Positions 12,380-24,030 are shown, counted from the first letter of the stretch. The stretch is DNA of 64,000 nucleotides from Tetragonia tetragonoides (GCA_038025085.1 CM076144.1:46912001-46976000), one strand, 5' to 3'. The notes: a model not told the origin generated them from the letters alone. Program-made: numbers and translations.

Positions 12380-12530
12380 CCAAAACTAACGGGCTAGTGG
12401 ACGGCAAAGTTAAAAAGAGCCCACAGAGTGGACGGAGTCAAGAACAAAAGCCTACCTTCTGAAAATCGCTTTTAAAAAATTCTACCATGTGAAAAAGCCA
12501 CAACCTGAGGCCTGCCAATTGAAAAATCTC
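12380..12530 (-). repeat. MULE right terminal inverted repeat
   Basis: This arm is the partner of 7018-7168. It lies 226 bp upstream of the GRF gene start on the minus strand and 183 bp upstream of the SufD ATG on the plus strand, so it could act as a divergent promoter. Confidence 0.92.
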
Positions 12531-12536
12531 AAAAAA

Positions 12537-12627
12537 AGACTTGATAGTTGGTATGCATTCCATACATGATAGTTGGTATGCATTCCATACATGATAGTTG
12601 GTATGCTTACCATACATTGCTCTTGCT
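12537..12627. repeat. Short tandem repeat between the MULE and SufD
   Basis: A unit of about 27 bp, built on GATAGTTGGTATGCATTCCATACAT (broken here as GATAGTTGGTATGC then ATTCCATACAT), occurs about three times. Each copy holds a small GTATGC/GCATTCCATAC-type palindrome. It lies in the SufD leader or promoter, directly beside the MULE right end. Confidence 0.7.
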
Positions 12628-12713
12628 CTAGGTAGTTTTCGGTTGATAGGAAAAACAGCCTCTCTCTCTCTCCTAATGCTGTAAGCCACAATCTCACACT
12701 CTGCTCTCAATCA

Positions 12714-15700
12714 ATGTCTGCTTCAACACTAACCCTCAACCATCTTCGCACAACCTCAATCCAACCCCACCACTCTCTCTCATCCCCTTTCTCTTTTTTC
12801 TCGACACCCACGATCCCAATTTCCCCCAATTATCGCAAAACAAAACCTTTAATCCAATCAAAACCCATCTCAATTTTTACCCCATATGCAGCTCTATCTG
12901 ACCCATTTGTGCTCCAAATTGCTGAAACCCTTGAAGACTCTCTCTCATCATCATCTTCTTCAATTCCTTCACCATTACAAAAGCTAAGAGATTCTTCTTC
13001 TGAAACCCTCCTTTCACTCTCTTGGCCAACCAGAAAGGACGAGCCTTTTCGATTCACTGACACTTCTTTCATCAAAACCTCTCAAATTCAACCAATCCCT
13101 AACCCACCTCAAGAAACTGATTTATCAACAATTTCCATTGATACCCAGTTGCCAAATCTTGTTATTGTTGATGGGTATGTTGTGGATTCTCTATCCTGTT
13201 TCTCAGGTTTGCCAAATGGGGTCTTTGTGGGTAGCTTGGCAAAGCTGTCTTCTGAGCCTGCTTTGAAAAGGGTATCTGAATTTGTGGCTAATTTTGATGG
13301 GGATTTGTTTTGGTCCCTTAATGGGGTTGGGGCACCGGATATGGTTGTTCTGTATGTGCCTGAAGGGTGCCTGGTCGAGTGTCCGGTGCATTTAAGGTAT
13401 TACTCGATGAAAGGGAGCGATAGCGGGTCTAATTCGTTGCCAGTGTCAAATCCAAGGGTTTTGGTGTTGGTGGAAAAGGGAGGGGAATTGAGTATAGTTG
13501 AGGAGTATGAGGGTGGAGAGGGGGATAAGTGTTATTGGACAAATTCAGTTATTGAGGTGGCCATTGGTGAAGGAGCAACAGTTAGTCATACTTATATTCA
13601 AACCCAATCTTTGGGAGCTGCCCATATAAAGTGGACTTCTATTAGGCAGGTAACATTTACTCCTGGCTTTTAGTATGTTCTTGTTATAGCAGTTAAATTC
13701 TACTCTAAATGTTCTTGATTGTTAATAGGAGAAAATGATATGAATTTGTTGTATAAATGTCATTGATCAATTGTAGAGTGGTGGTTTTCCTGTGGCTATG
13801 GTAGACATTGGTGATTGTTTCTTCTTGATATTATTGTTGTGAAATGTATAAATATCACTTATACGTACCTACATACTCAACGGTGTAATATAAGGTCCAT
13901 TGGTTCTGCTTTATGTTCCTGGTTTCAGTGTGTGCACCAGCATACCAGATTTACGTGCAGTCGGGCACTGCTTGTATTATGGTTGCTTTGGTGATTACAT
14001 ATTGGCATGGCCTTGGGCAGGGGTTAAGGAACTGAATTTGGTCATATTACCATATAATGAAAATCCAGGCTGAGAATACAAAGAAATGTCCAAATTTGCA
14101 TGTACAATGACAGAAAACTAGCATACAGAGAGTGCAACCACACTAAGTTACTGAAAATTGAGTACTGTACATGTTACATAAGATTCAGGTTAGCTGATGA
14201 TTGATACAGCTTTGACTTTTATCTTCTCCATCTCTCTGTCTCAGTATGTTAAAGTATGAATGTCCTCCATCTGCTACTGCCAAAATGTTATCACAACTTA
14301 GTGATCCATTTCGAATCTATGTTTACCACGAGAATATCATTTCTATGTGCCCCTTCGAATAAAAAATATGAAAGAAGATTTTATAGGGGTGAAGGGGGGA
14401 GAGAATCATGGATTAATGAGTGTACTTGATCACCTGCAGGAATCAGCTAGCACCTATAAACTTGTAGAGCTGAGCTCTGGTGGGAAACTGAGCAGACACA
14501 ATCTCCATGTTCAGCAAGTTGGCCCTGATACTCTTACAGAATTATCAACTCTTCATCTATCTATCAATGATCAGACACAGGACTTGCACAGCAGACTAAT
14601 TATGGATCATCCTCGGGGCTGTTCCCGCCAACTTCATAAGTGCATAGTAGCTCATGCACGTGGACAAGCTGTATTTGATGGGAACGTTAGAGTCAATAGG
14701 TAAGCTCACCGTGTCTCACTTCTTTTTTTGTAAATTATTCTCTTCTGGTATTTCTGTTTTGCTACTTGATGCACAATGGAAGTCCTAGTGTTTGATTGTT
14801 CCATTGTGCAATGTTAGTGCACTTGAAATAGAGAGTTGTTTCTTATTGTTATCTTATATCCCTGGGAAATTATAGATAGACAATGGAGTAACAATGAAAG
14901 GGCTTTTTCCTGACTAGGCAACAATTGTGATTCTGAAAGCCAATAACACTGATCATTACTCTGGTGCGTGGTTTGGGTTTTCTAAGAGCCCAAATATACT
15001 TCGGTTAAACTTATAATTTTTACTCGTCTCATTCTGTCATTTGCCACTTCTATCCCATCCTTGTCATATGCAATTGTGCACCAATTATGTAAAGGGAACA
15101 GATAGATACCCCCAACAAATATGGCATCTTTGTGGATGCCATATTTTGCTACCATCACACAAAAATGGATTGGATGAACATTATAAAAATAGCCGTAAAG
15201 GATCAGATTGTGCACGAGTTAACTTGCAGGAACCCAAATGCTGGCGTTTGATTCAAGAAACAAAAACTGTAATGTATATTGTTGAGCAAGCTTGAGGTAG
15301 CTTTTCAAGATACGAAAATTGTTCATTAACTTTCCTTGGCTTTAGACACACTCACAATTGAATAAATAGCTATGGGTAGCTCAACTGTCAAGACCTCTGA
15401 GATTTGTTCCAGAGGTCCCAGGTTTAAGCCTCCTAGTCCTCAGGACCATCGGTGGTTTTCCTGGTTGTTTAACTTCAGGGCCTATGGGGTTAGTCGGGAA
15501 AAGCTCGGATACCCATGTTTCTAAAAAAAAAATTAAAAAAAAGGAGTGTACTTTAACAGTTTAGTTTATTCAGAAGTAGATACATGAATGTGTGATAGTA
15601 ACTTTTCCCCGCTCTCACTTTTAATGAGACGATTCGATGGCCTTCAAGTGCATTGGGGGGTATCTTGGCTCACCATGGGTCCCGCAGATGGGCCCGGATC

Positions 15701-18700
15701 ATCGGGGATAAAAATCCCAATCATGCCCCGAATGACCAAAATTCAAAGGCTATAATCAATGAAATTTGGGCGTCCAGGAGGCCTTAGGACCAAGGTTCTT
15801 ATTTTCTAACCATATCGCATGAGGGATCACAGGGAGATGGGGGAGGCCGTTGAAGTCAATTATTGGATCCCATGTAGCCTTTGGTAACCCTTTTACTTGT
15901 CACCCACTATAAAGACCCTAACACCAATACCAAGAGTGAATATGAAATCTGGCATCGAGATGGCCTCCCTGGATTATCGGAGGACTTGGGTCACAGTGGT
16001 CCCCTGGAGCATGGAGGCTCCAAATCTCAACTAGGCCCCGAATGACCAAAATCTAAAGCCTATAATCCATGAAATTCGGTCATCTGAGAGGTTCGGCACC
16101 AAATTTCTTATTTTCGCACCTTGTTGTACAAGGGACCCCGAGGGCGGTGCTGGGTTGGTTTGGTTCCCTTAAAGCCTTTGATGATCATTTTATTGATCGC
16201 ACCGTAAAGGTTAGAGTTAGATGTTAGAACATAAACACATGTGAACATTAGGGGACCTCTTGAGTCACCGTGGGTCCCTTGATCACCACGAGGCTGTTGT
16301 TCAGATGACAAAGATCTAAAGGCCATTGAACACAAAGATCCACGAAATTTGGCAGTTTGAGAGGCGCCAAGGCCAAGCTTCTTATTTTTGTATCATATTG
16401 AACAGAGGAACCTGGGGTTTGAAAGGCTCTCAGAGTCGGTTATCCGTTATTGGGTCCCAAGTAGCCTTTGATAGCCCTTTCTACTGGCCACCCAGGCACC
16501 CACTATAATGGTCCGAACACCAAAACCAGGGGTGGGCATTAGGATAGCTTCCAAGGAGCACTAGGGGACCTCTTGGGTCACCGTGTGATCCCCATATGAA
16601 AATCTCAGGTGGACCCCGAATGACCAAAATCCAAAGGCTATAATCCACTAAATTTGGGTGTCCAGGAGGCACAGGAACCAAAGTTCTTATTCCCACACCG
16701 TATCGTAGGGGGGACCTCGGGGGAAGGGGGTGTGGAATACCCTAAGTGTCGATTTTAGGTTCCCAAGTAGCCTTTGATGACTAGCAAAAAAAAGTAGCCT
16801 TTGATGACTCTTTTACTAGGTACCCCTGGAAATGCCCGAACCATGGGTGAATTAGAATCCGGGCAACGGGATAGCCTCCTTAGGGAACCAAAGGATCTCT
16901 TGACCCCCTAGAGCATCGGGATTAAAAATCTTAATCGTCCCTAGATGAACAAAATCCGAAGGCTATAATTGATGATAATTTGGTAATGCAGGCCTCAGGA
17001 CCGAGGTTCTAATTTTCAAACCATATAATACAAGGGACTCAGGGTGACGTGCCCCCGTGATCGGCTTTTGGGTCCCAAAGAGCCATTGATTACCCTATAC
17101 TAGTCAACCACTAGTCCACTATAAGGGCCCCGACATCGTAACCAAGGGTGAATATGAAATCCGAGCATTAGAATGGACTCTTGGGGGAATCGGGGGACTT
17201 CTTGGTTTTACCGTGGTTGAAAAACTCACTCGGGCCCCGGATGGCCAAACACCCGAGGCTATAATTCACAAAATTTTGGCGTCCGCAAATTAAGGTTCTT
17301 ATTAATCGTACCATATTGTACGGAGGAACCCAAGGGTGTGGGAAGGCCCCCTTGGTTGATTATTGCGTCCAAAGTGGTCTTGTCACTGAAAGCATGGGTG
17401 AATATGAAGGAGTTCCTTAGGGCTCTTTTCTTTCTCTTGCTATGTGATGTTACCAACATGTTTTGTATTTTTTCTTCTCATGAACTCCCTCTAATGAACT
17501 TTTGAATTTGCCTTTAATTTTTGGGAGAATTTATCAAGTACCTGAGGAATGCAGCTTTTGTTGTGTTCTCCCGTTGAGTTAATGTGACTGTAAAGTCAAA
17601 CCTCCTTTGCTACGTTTCAAACTGATTGGCATTTATGGGTTACATCAATTTGTTCTTCTAATAAGATTCCATCGTCGATATGCTCTTTTTATCAGTTCTA
17701 TATTCTTTTAGTAATTGGAAAATCTTTTTAGCCTCAAATGCTAGGTTGTCTTGTAATGTCTGTTTTAGTTCAACTTGGAATACCTATAGATGTTTGAGTT
17801 GAGAGGGTCCACCTGTCTGCCAGCAAAGTCTTAAAGGAAATTACAACAGTTGTAGCCTACCATTTTAGAATTTGTAATATCTTTGAATAAGACTTTGTGA
17901 TTCAAATGGTAAGAACTGGTTTTGACCAAAGGTATATCATAGAGATTATACAATATGCCTGGAGCTTATCTAAATAATTCCAAAGGCCCATATGTAGCTA
18001 TTTCCTTGCAATTTTATACATTGAGCGTAATGAGTCAATGACTAATGAATCATGGTAGAGCATGTTGAGTGTACAACATTAGAATAAGGGTTTCATGGTA
18101 GGATTGATATGTTCTAAGATGGATTGTTGATTCTGGGCTGGTGCACTGTTCAGGGATTGTTGATCATACGAGCAAAAAACTAATATAAAAATGTATCTCT
18201 GAAGCATATAAATTAGCATACAGTTCTCTAAAAACAAAATGAAAATAGCAAAATCCAGATACCTCCACCTTCAGGTAAAGCTGGAAATAAAAGTGTTATT
18301 CTTACATCCTATGCAAGCCCAGAAGCCCTCAATAAGGAATATGTGAAAAAGTTGACCCTATCTCCTTTGCTTATCTTCCTCCTGTAACTGTCCATTAATT
18401 AAATGCAAATGAAGGATGAAGAAATTCTCCCACGTAAAATCTGAGGTAGCTAATCTAGTCTGTGCCCTATGGATAAAAAAATATGTCTGATTACTTTGCA
18501 CTAAATTACATTGTCCTTCCGCTAAATCTTGTACTTAATTGATTTTGATGCCTAAGACCTCCTTTTTCTTTTTTCTTGTGCAGACATGCTCAGCAGACAG
18601 ATGCAGGCCAACTGACGAGGAGTCTCCTCCTCGTGCCACAGGCAACTGTAAATGTGAAACCCAATCTCCAGATTATTGCCGATGATGTGAAGTGCTCTCA

Positions 18701-18905
18701 TGGAGCTGCAATAAGTGATCTAGAAGACGACCAGCTTTTCTACTTTCAGGCTCGAGGTATTGACTTAAAGATGGCTAGAAAGGCGCTTATCTTTTCCTTT
18801 GGGGCTGAGGTCATTGAGCGCATTCCTTCCGCTTCTATGAGGGACAAGGCAAAGAGTCACATTGCCGAATTGCTTAACAATACATTAACAGCGACCAGCA
18901 CCTGA
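12714..18905 (+). CDS. SUFD: Plastid iron-sulfur cluster assembly protein SufD (ABCI7-like)
   Basis: SufD forms the SufBC2D scaffold that assembles Fe-S clusters in plastids. The exons are 12714-13649, 14440-14699 and 18584-18905. All junctions are GT/AG, the frame is kept, and the protein is about 505 residues, slightly longer than I recall for Arabidopsis ABCI7. The N-terminus is rich in Ser, Thr and Pro with few acidic residues (MSASTLTLNHLRTT), as expected of a chloroplast transit peptide. The core SufB/SufD region includes LVELSSGGKLSRHNL and, in the last exon, CSHGAAISDLEDDQLFY and ARGIDLKMARKALI, the conserved end of the family. Intron 2 is 3.9 kb and carries a SINE (about 15375-15542) and a tandem-repeat block (15.6-17.45 kb). 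The start is the first ATG of the open frame, only 183 bp from a MULE end. The closest alternative would be SufB, but SufB is longer and has different N-terminal motifs. Confidence 0.93.
15375..15542 (+). mobile_element. tRNA-derived SINE (family A), full-length copy in SufD intron 2
   Basis: An A-box-like TAGCTCAACTG at about 15378 and a B-box-like GGTTTAAGCCTCC at 15421 are spaced as in tRNA promoters. The body ends in GATACCCATGTTTCTA and an A-rich tail. The same body recurs at 30067-30188, where the B box is the better GGTTCGAGTCTCC. I could not see a clean target duplication here. Confidence 0.75.
15620..17445 (-). repeat. About 310-bp diverged tandem repeat, locus 2 of 3, inside SufD intron 2
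   Basis: About six diverged units are marked by AAGGCTATAATCCATGAAATTTGG and variants (never exact), near 15745, 16055, 16320, 16635, 16960 and 17250, a spacing of about 265-325 bp. AAGGCTATAATCCA is the reverse complement of the block seen at locus 1, so this array is inverted relative to 3.66-4.86 kb. It carries no coding content. Confidence 0.78.
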
Positions 18906-19229
18906 TGAGGCCACCCCCTGATGCACAAAGTTTTCAGCAGGCCTCTGGCCTCTTGATACACGGGTTTATCTATTCATTTAGAAATTTGAAATATATTTGA
19001 GGGGTAAGTAATGCCATTTACCTGATGTGAGGAAAGCAAAATTGTTGCATATGTTGTAATCTTGACATGTGAACAATATGATGTAAGTATCATAATAGTA
19101 GAAATTCATTCCAGTTTTGGTTTGGCACTGATTTCTTCTTGTTTGCGATTAATTAAAAACAGCTTGCATGTGTTGTTATTATTTTTTTTATTTTCCTTTG
19201 GTGCGAATTGCATGTAGTCTTTCCAAAAG
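18906..19229. other. SufD 3' flank
   Basis: This holds the 3' untranslated region and downstream AT-rich DNA. No other feature is seen. Confidence 0.5.
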
Positions 19230-19570
19230 TTGGAGAAAAAGATTTGCGATTGGTTTCACCTTTGAGGTGAAGGATTTGTAGTCCCACATTGGTGGACTAC
19301 AAAGGAATGTGAAGTTTATATATGTAGGCACAACTTAAGAGGCCGTGTTCGTAGAAAGGAGAGATGGTTGGCATCTCCCCTGACAGGGACGGGAACGGTC
19401 TTCGGACTTACCTGTTAACACATCCGGTTGTTAAGGCTACCCACCTCCAGAGGTGGATCTTCAACCCAAATTTTTTGGGACTTTGCAGAGCAATACATGT
19501 GTGTCTGGCCCTATATATCTTGGATTGGTTCAATAAATTAATTCTTGCAACTCTCAACTCTTAGATGCTA
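19230..19570 (+). mobile_element. LTR-like repeat fragment
   Basis: The stretch has TGTAGTCCCACATTGGTGGA, then a TATA-like GTTTATATATG, then a GC-richer transcribed-looking segment and a terminal AATAAATTAATTC. The phrase 'CCCACATTGG' upstream of a TATA box is common in plant Copia-type LTRs. No matching second LTR, target duplication or TG/CA ends could be fixed, so this is tentative. Confidence 0.35.
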
Positions 19571-19643
19571 ACTAGTAACTACTCTCTCAACTCTTTTCCA
19601 TCTTCATTTTATTTTTATTTTCTTTTGATTTGAGGCTTTTTAT

Positions 19644-21045
19644 TGACACAACCGCACGTGCACGGTGTATATCGAAGTAATAATCAAGTTCGTACCACGA
19701 AGATTCATTGATAAAGTACTAAATATCCCTAAATTATAGGCTATCTAAACCGATTAAAGAGTAGTTGAGTAAATTGGTTAACCTAAGTAAACTAATTGAT
19801 GAAAACAAATAAAGATGTGAAACGATAATAAAGGCAATTCTAGGATAGGAATCACCACTAATCATGCACCTTGAAAGTCAATTAATCCCAAATAACCCCC
19901 AAACTTAAATAACAAACCACTTGACAATTAGCAAAGGCATCACAAACACCTTCTTTCGAAGGGATGTGATTTACCCAAACACAAACCAAGAGTCCTATTT
20001 CTAGGGTCCTAATTAGGCATGAGTTATATTAAATTAAGCTAATTATATAGTCACAAAAGAAATAATCCACTTTCGTGGTATTAACTCTCAAGCATCAATA
20101 GTCAAGCAACCACTATCATCAAACACATTTTCATGCTTAATAATAGGCATAAATAAGATAAAAAGTGGATCAATCAATTTATCAAACACTTGGTGAGCAC
20201 ATGCTTAACATTGATAGAAATTTGATGTTAAACTTGGGGAAAGGGGAAAACCAACAATCAAGAGCATGGGTTAGGGCTACCAAATGCTAGAAGTAATTAA
20301 ACTACTCACTAATCATGGTATTAAGCAAAATAAACTTCATAATAACAATACCCATTAACATTCGACAACAAAGATTAGAACTTGCAAAGTATTTATAGAA
20401 AGAGAGAGGAGAAAGAAAACTTACAACCAATATTAAAGATTAAAGAGAAGATTTCCACTAATTAACAATGTTTAACACTCACTAATTACTCTAAACTCAC
20501 TATTTGAGGAACTCTAATGAAAACCCTAGAAAAGTTAAGCTAAGGATAAGATGAGATGATGGGATCCCGTACAAAAGGGGGTATTTATAGCCCAAGGGTC
20601 GCGTGCGCGAGGAGGCACAAAATGGGCGAAAAACGGCCAAAATGACCAAAAACGGCCTAGGCTGTTTTTCACATGCTCTAACCGTTTTTTCCTTCTGACG
20701 AATTTTCAGTAGTCTTGCACTTCGATTTGGCGAAAACGTAAAACACAAAAGTTGTAGCTCTGTTTGTTAGCTTTCCACAGCACTTTGAATCACTTAATTT
20801 GGAGCTCATATGAAGATCCTATGTCAAAATACTGAAGAAGTGTCCAAACTTTGTCTTTGGTTCTTCCCATCTTGTAAATGCCCTTGTATCTCTTGAGAGT
20901 TGGGTCTAAAATGAGCATATGTGCACACAATACACCAAAAGCGTAAAGAGGAACAAGAGAAATAAAATTCAAGCTAAAAGGACATGGAACACACACTTAA
21001 TCAAACAATTTGGGGTATAAATATGCAACAAATTCATGTTTATCA
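19644..21045 (-). mobile_element. Solo LTR of a retrotransposon, with 5-bp target duplication
   Basis: The 1402-bp unit begins TG (TGACACAACC) and ends CA, and is flanked on both sides by TTTAT (19639-19643 and 21046-21050). Read on the minus strand it starts TGATAAACATG and ends CGGTTGTGTCA. A TATA box (CTATAAATAC, plus-strand 20581-20590) lies about 460 bp from the minus-strand start. No gag-pol or primer-binding region adjoins it, so the internal region was lost by recombination between LTRs. Its length and layout suggest a Ty3/gypsy family. ORFs inside it are not genes. Confidence 0.85.
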
Positions 21046-21509
21046 TTTATGTACTAGAATAATTTATGATCACAAATAATTTAAAAAGTGACTTCATCTC
21101 ACTATACGTTCAAGCACAAAAACATGTTCTTATGAGAGGTAACATCATCATGTAGATAATATTGCATATTCTCGATTCGTTGCTCCATGCTCTAAAATAA
21201 GGTGGCTACAACTTCTGTTTGGGGTGAATTAAAATGGACTCTTTTTTTGTGTGTGTGTGAGATACTGAAATGAGAGGATAATGAACCTAAATCATGCAAT
21301 AATCTATCCTCATCATGACATAGTCTCAAAAAGAAATTACATTCACAAAAATAATAAAATGAATTCATATATTCAAAAAAATTACTATAAAACATTACAA
21401 AAACTCATTTAAAGCGGACTCAACATGAGGCGCCCAAATGTATTTTGAATATGTCAACGTTGTTCAAAACTCCAAAAAAGTCGAAGATTACTGAAATTTA
21501 ATATAAAGA

Positions 21510-22993
21510 ACTAGATTTCATGCCCGTACGATGCACGGGTTCTTGTTTATCATGCGCACTCTGTTATTAGATGAATTATGAATTTTTTTAAATCATATCA
21601 ATATACAAAGTTGAATAATAGGAGTAGCAAAGAACAATTATAATCTTTTTATCAAAAAAAATATATATTTAACAAAGAAATTACATTTTTAGTGAATTTA
21701 TAATTGTTTTTATCATAATAAATATAATACTTATGTTAATTATTTCTTATTAAAATAAAATAAAACTATTTTTAATTTCTTTTTAATCACCCATGCATTT
21801 ATGACTATTTATTACTTATTCAATGCTTGGTGAGAACTCAATTTTACATATATATACTAGATTTCATGCCCGTGCGATGCACGGGTTCTTGTTTATCATG
21901 CACACTATGTTATTAGAAGAAATATGATAATTTTTTTTTAATCATATCAATATATAAAGTTTAATAATAGGAGTAGCAAAGAACAATAATAATCTTTTTA
22001 TCAAAAAAAAAACATATTTAACAAAGAAATTATATTTTTAGTCAATAAATAATATACCTTTTTTAGGATAATAAATATAATACTTATGTTACTTTTTTTT
22101 ATTAAAATAAAATAAAAGTATTTTTAATTTTTTTTAATCACCCATGCATTTATGACTATTTATTATTTATTTAATGTCACCTTGATGAGAACTCAATTAT
22201 ACATATATACTAGATTTAGTGCCCGTGCTATGCACGGTTTCTTGTTTATCATGCATACTCGGTTATTAGAAGAAATATAATAAAAAATTTTAATCAAAAT
22301 AATATATAAAGTTGAATAATAGGAGTAGCAAGTAATAATAATAAATTTTTTAACAAAGAAATTACATTTTTTAGTGAATGTATAATATTATTTTTTAGGA
22401 TAATATATATAATACTTATGTTACTTATTTTTATTGAAATAAAATAAAAATATTTTTTATTTCTTTTTAATCACCCATGCATTTATGGCTATTTATGACC
22501 TATTGAATGCTTGGTGAGAACTCAACTTTACATATATACTAGATTTCGTGCCCATGTGATGCACGGGTTTTTGTTCATCATCATCTGTTATTAGAATCAA
22601 TATAATAAAAAATTTTAATCACATCAATATATAAAGTTGAATAATAGGAGTAGCAAGGAACAATAATAATCTTTTTCACACATTTAACAAAGAAATTACA
22701 TTTTTAGTGAATAAATAATATACTTTTTTTTAGGATGATAAATATAATACTTATGTTACTTTTTTTATTAAAATAAAATAAAAGTATTTTTGATTCCTAT
22801 TTAATCACCCATGTATTTATGACTATTTATTATTTATTCAATGCCACCTTGGTGAGAACTCAATTATACATATATATATTGATTAAAATAAAATAAAAGT
22901 ATTTTTGATTCCTATTTAATCACCCATGTATTTATGACTATTTATTATTTATTCAATGCCACCTTGGTGAGAACTCAGTTATACATATATATA
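21510..22993 (-). repeat. Tandem array of four Helitron-type termini
   Basis: Four units of about 330-350 bp start with CTAGATTT at 21511, 21857, 22210 and 22539. Each is followed by GCCCGTGCGATGCACGGG or a variant. On the minus strand each reads as a short GC hairpin, about 10 bases, then CTAG followed by T. That is the structure of a Helitron 3' end. The rest of each unit is A/T-rich and shared (AATAATAGGAGTAGCAA, CACCCATGCATTTATGAC). The last 110 bp of unit 4 are duplicated once more (about 22881-22990). No Rep/helicase gene is present, so these are non-autonomous. Confidence 0.75.
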
Positions 22994-23953
22994 GGCTGTT
23001 GTTATTGCCAGGTCAAAAAATACTAATGCCAGGTTATTAATTATGTGAGTTGACAATATAGTCCTTCATATTAATAAGGCAAATCACATATTCTTTCTCC
23101 TTTATTTTTAAATGCCTTATTTACCAACAAATTTATAAAAAGACACTATAATCAATGATCCTTTACCTCCAACAATTTAGCAATTTGGCATTCATAAGAA
23201 TCAGATTATTATTTTTCTCAATTTTTCACGTACATACTCTTTTTGAGCAAGATATTGCTAAACAAACACTATGTTAGCAATTACTCACTATGTTAGCAAT
23301 TAGTGAGTAGTCAACTCTGAATTTGTACATGCCTGCATCTATGATACAGGATCAAAGTCATCATACCAAATATATGGACAATGGTACATCTATCAAAGTG
23401 GAAGAAGAATCATTCATAATAAGGAAGTCATGAGTTACATACTTAGGGAAAAAAGACATTCTAATAAATAAATAAAAGGAAAGGAGAAATTAACTAGTCT
23501 AAAAGTTATGAGATGGGAGCTCACTCAATATGTATCAAAATGATCTTAGAGGATTTAACAAATTAGTTGGTTCACGTATTACGGTTGCCGATCAACATGA
23601 TCAACTCTTATTTAGTTTTTTTATTTATTTATAAATGTACATGAAATGGTTTTCAATTGTTTTATGGGATATCCTGTGTAATAAATTGAATAGATGTATA
23701 TAAACACTTTATTTCTTGAATATTTTGTGTGAACGAAAATGCTTTATGTAATTTTGGTAAGATTTTGGTGTGAGTATCATTATGATTAAATGCTTAGATA
23801 CTCAATATGTAAATAAGGTAAGTGTATACAAACCTATATTATGAAAAGAGAATAGTTCATGTTGCCCATTTTTTACAAAGAAGGTTTAGATTGTCAACTA
23901 GTTATATTAGTGGCCTGGCTATAGTATTTTTAGGCCTGGCAATAACAACAGCC
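22994..23953. mobile_element. 960-bp non-autonomous DNA transposon with 46-bp inverted repeats
   Basis: The left end, 22994-23039, begins GGCTGTTGTTATTGCCAGG. The right end, 23908-23953, is its reverse complement over 46 bp, with the first 19 bases exact. The interior is AT-rich and has no transposase. Both sides are flanked by TATA-rich DNA, with an extra AGCC at the right end, so the target duplication is uncertain. I cannot assign the superfamily. Confidence 0.8.
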
Positions 23954-23959
23954 AGCCTA

Positions 23960-24030
23960 TATATATTGATATTGATATTGATATTGATATTGATATTGAT
24001 TGATAATAATAATATTAATAATATTAAATA
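23960..24030. repeat. ATTGAT microsatellite and AT-rich tail
   Basis: About six copies of a hexamer (GATATT) follow the right end of the inverted-repeat transposon, then run into (AAT)n-like sequence. Confidence 0.8.

Larger units (their letters stand above)
7018..12530. mobile_element. Complete Mutator-like transposon (MULE) with 151-bp terminal inverted repeats
   Basis: The left end (7018-7168, starting GGGATTTTCCAATTGG) matches the reverse complement of the right end (12380-12530, reading GAGATTTTTCAATTGG) over 151 bp, at roughly 85-90 percent by eye. The element is 5.5 kb. It holds a mudrA-type transposase gene on the plus strand with three disabling lesions (two stops, one frameshift), and a GRF zinc-finger gene on the minus strand. 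The flanking 9 bp are nearly all A on both sides (AAAAAAAAA at 7009-7017, AAAAAAAGA at 12531-12539). These may be an imperfect 9-bp target duplication, as expected for Mutator elements. AGACTTGATAGTT also occurs on both flanks (6984 and 12537), which leaves the exact duplication uncertain. The right end lies just upstream of the SufD gene. Confidence 0.9.

Noticed and set aside
15421..15433. tRNA gene at B-box-like sites (also 30083 and 47966)
   Set aside because: No cloverleaf or 3' acceptor stem could be drawn; body and A-rich tails mark them as SINEs.
19364..19564. 66-codon ORF in the LTR-like stretch
   Set aside because: No homology is recognised and it lies inside repeat-like sequence.
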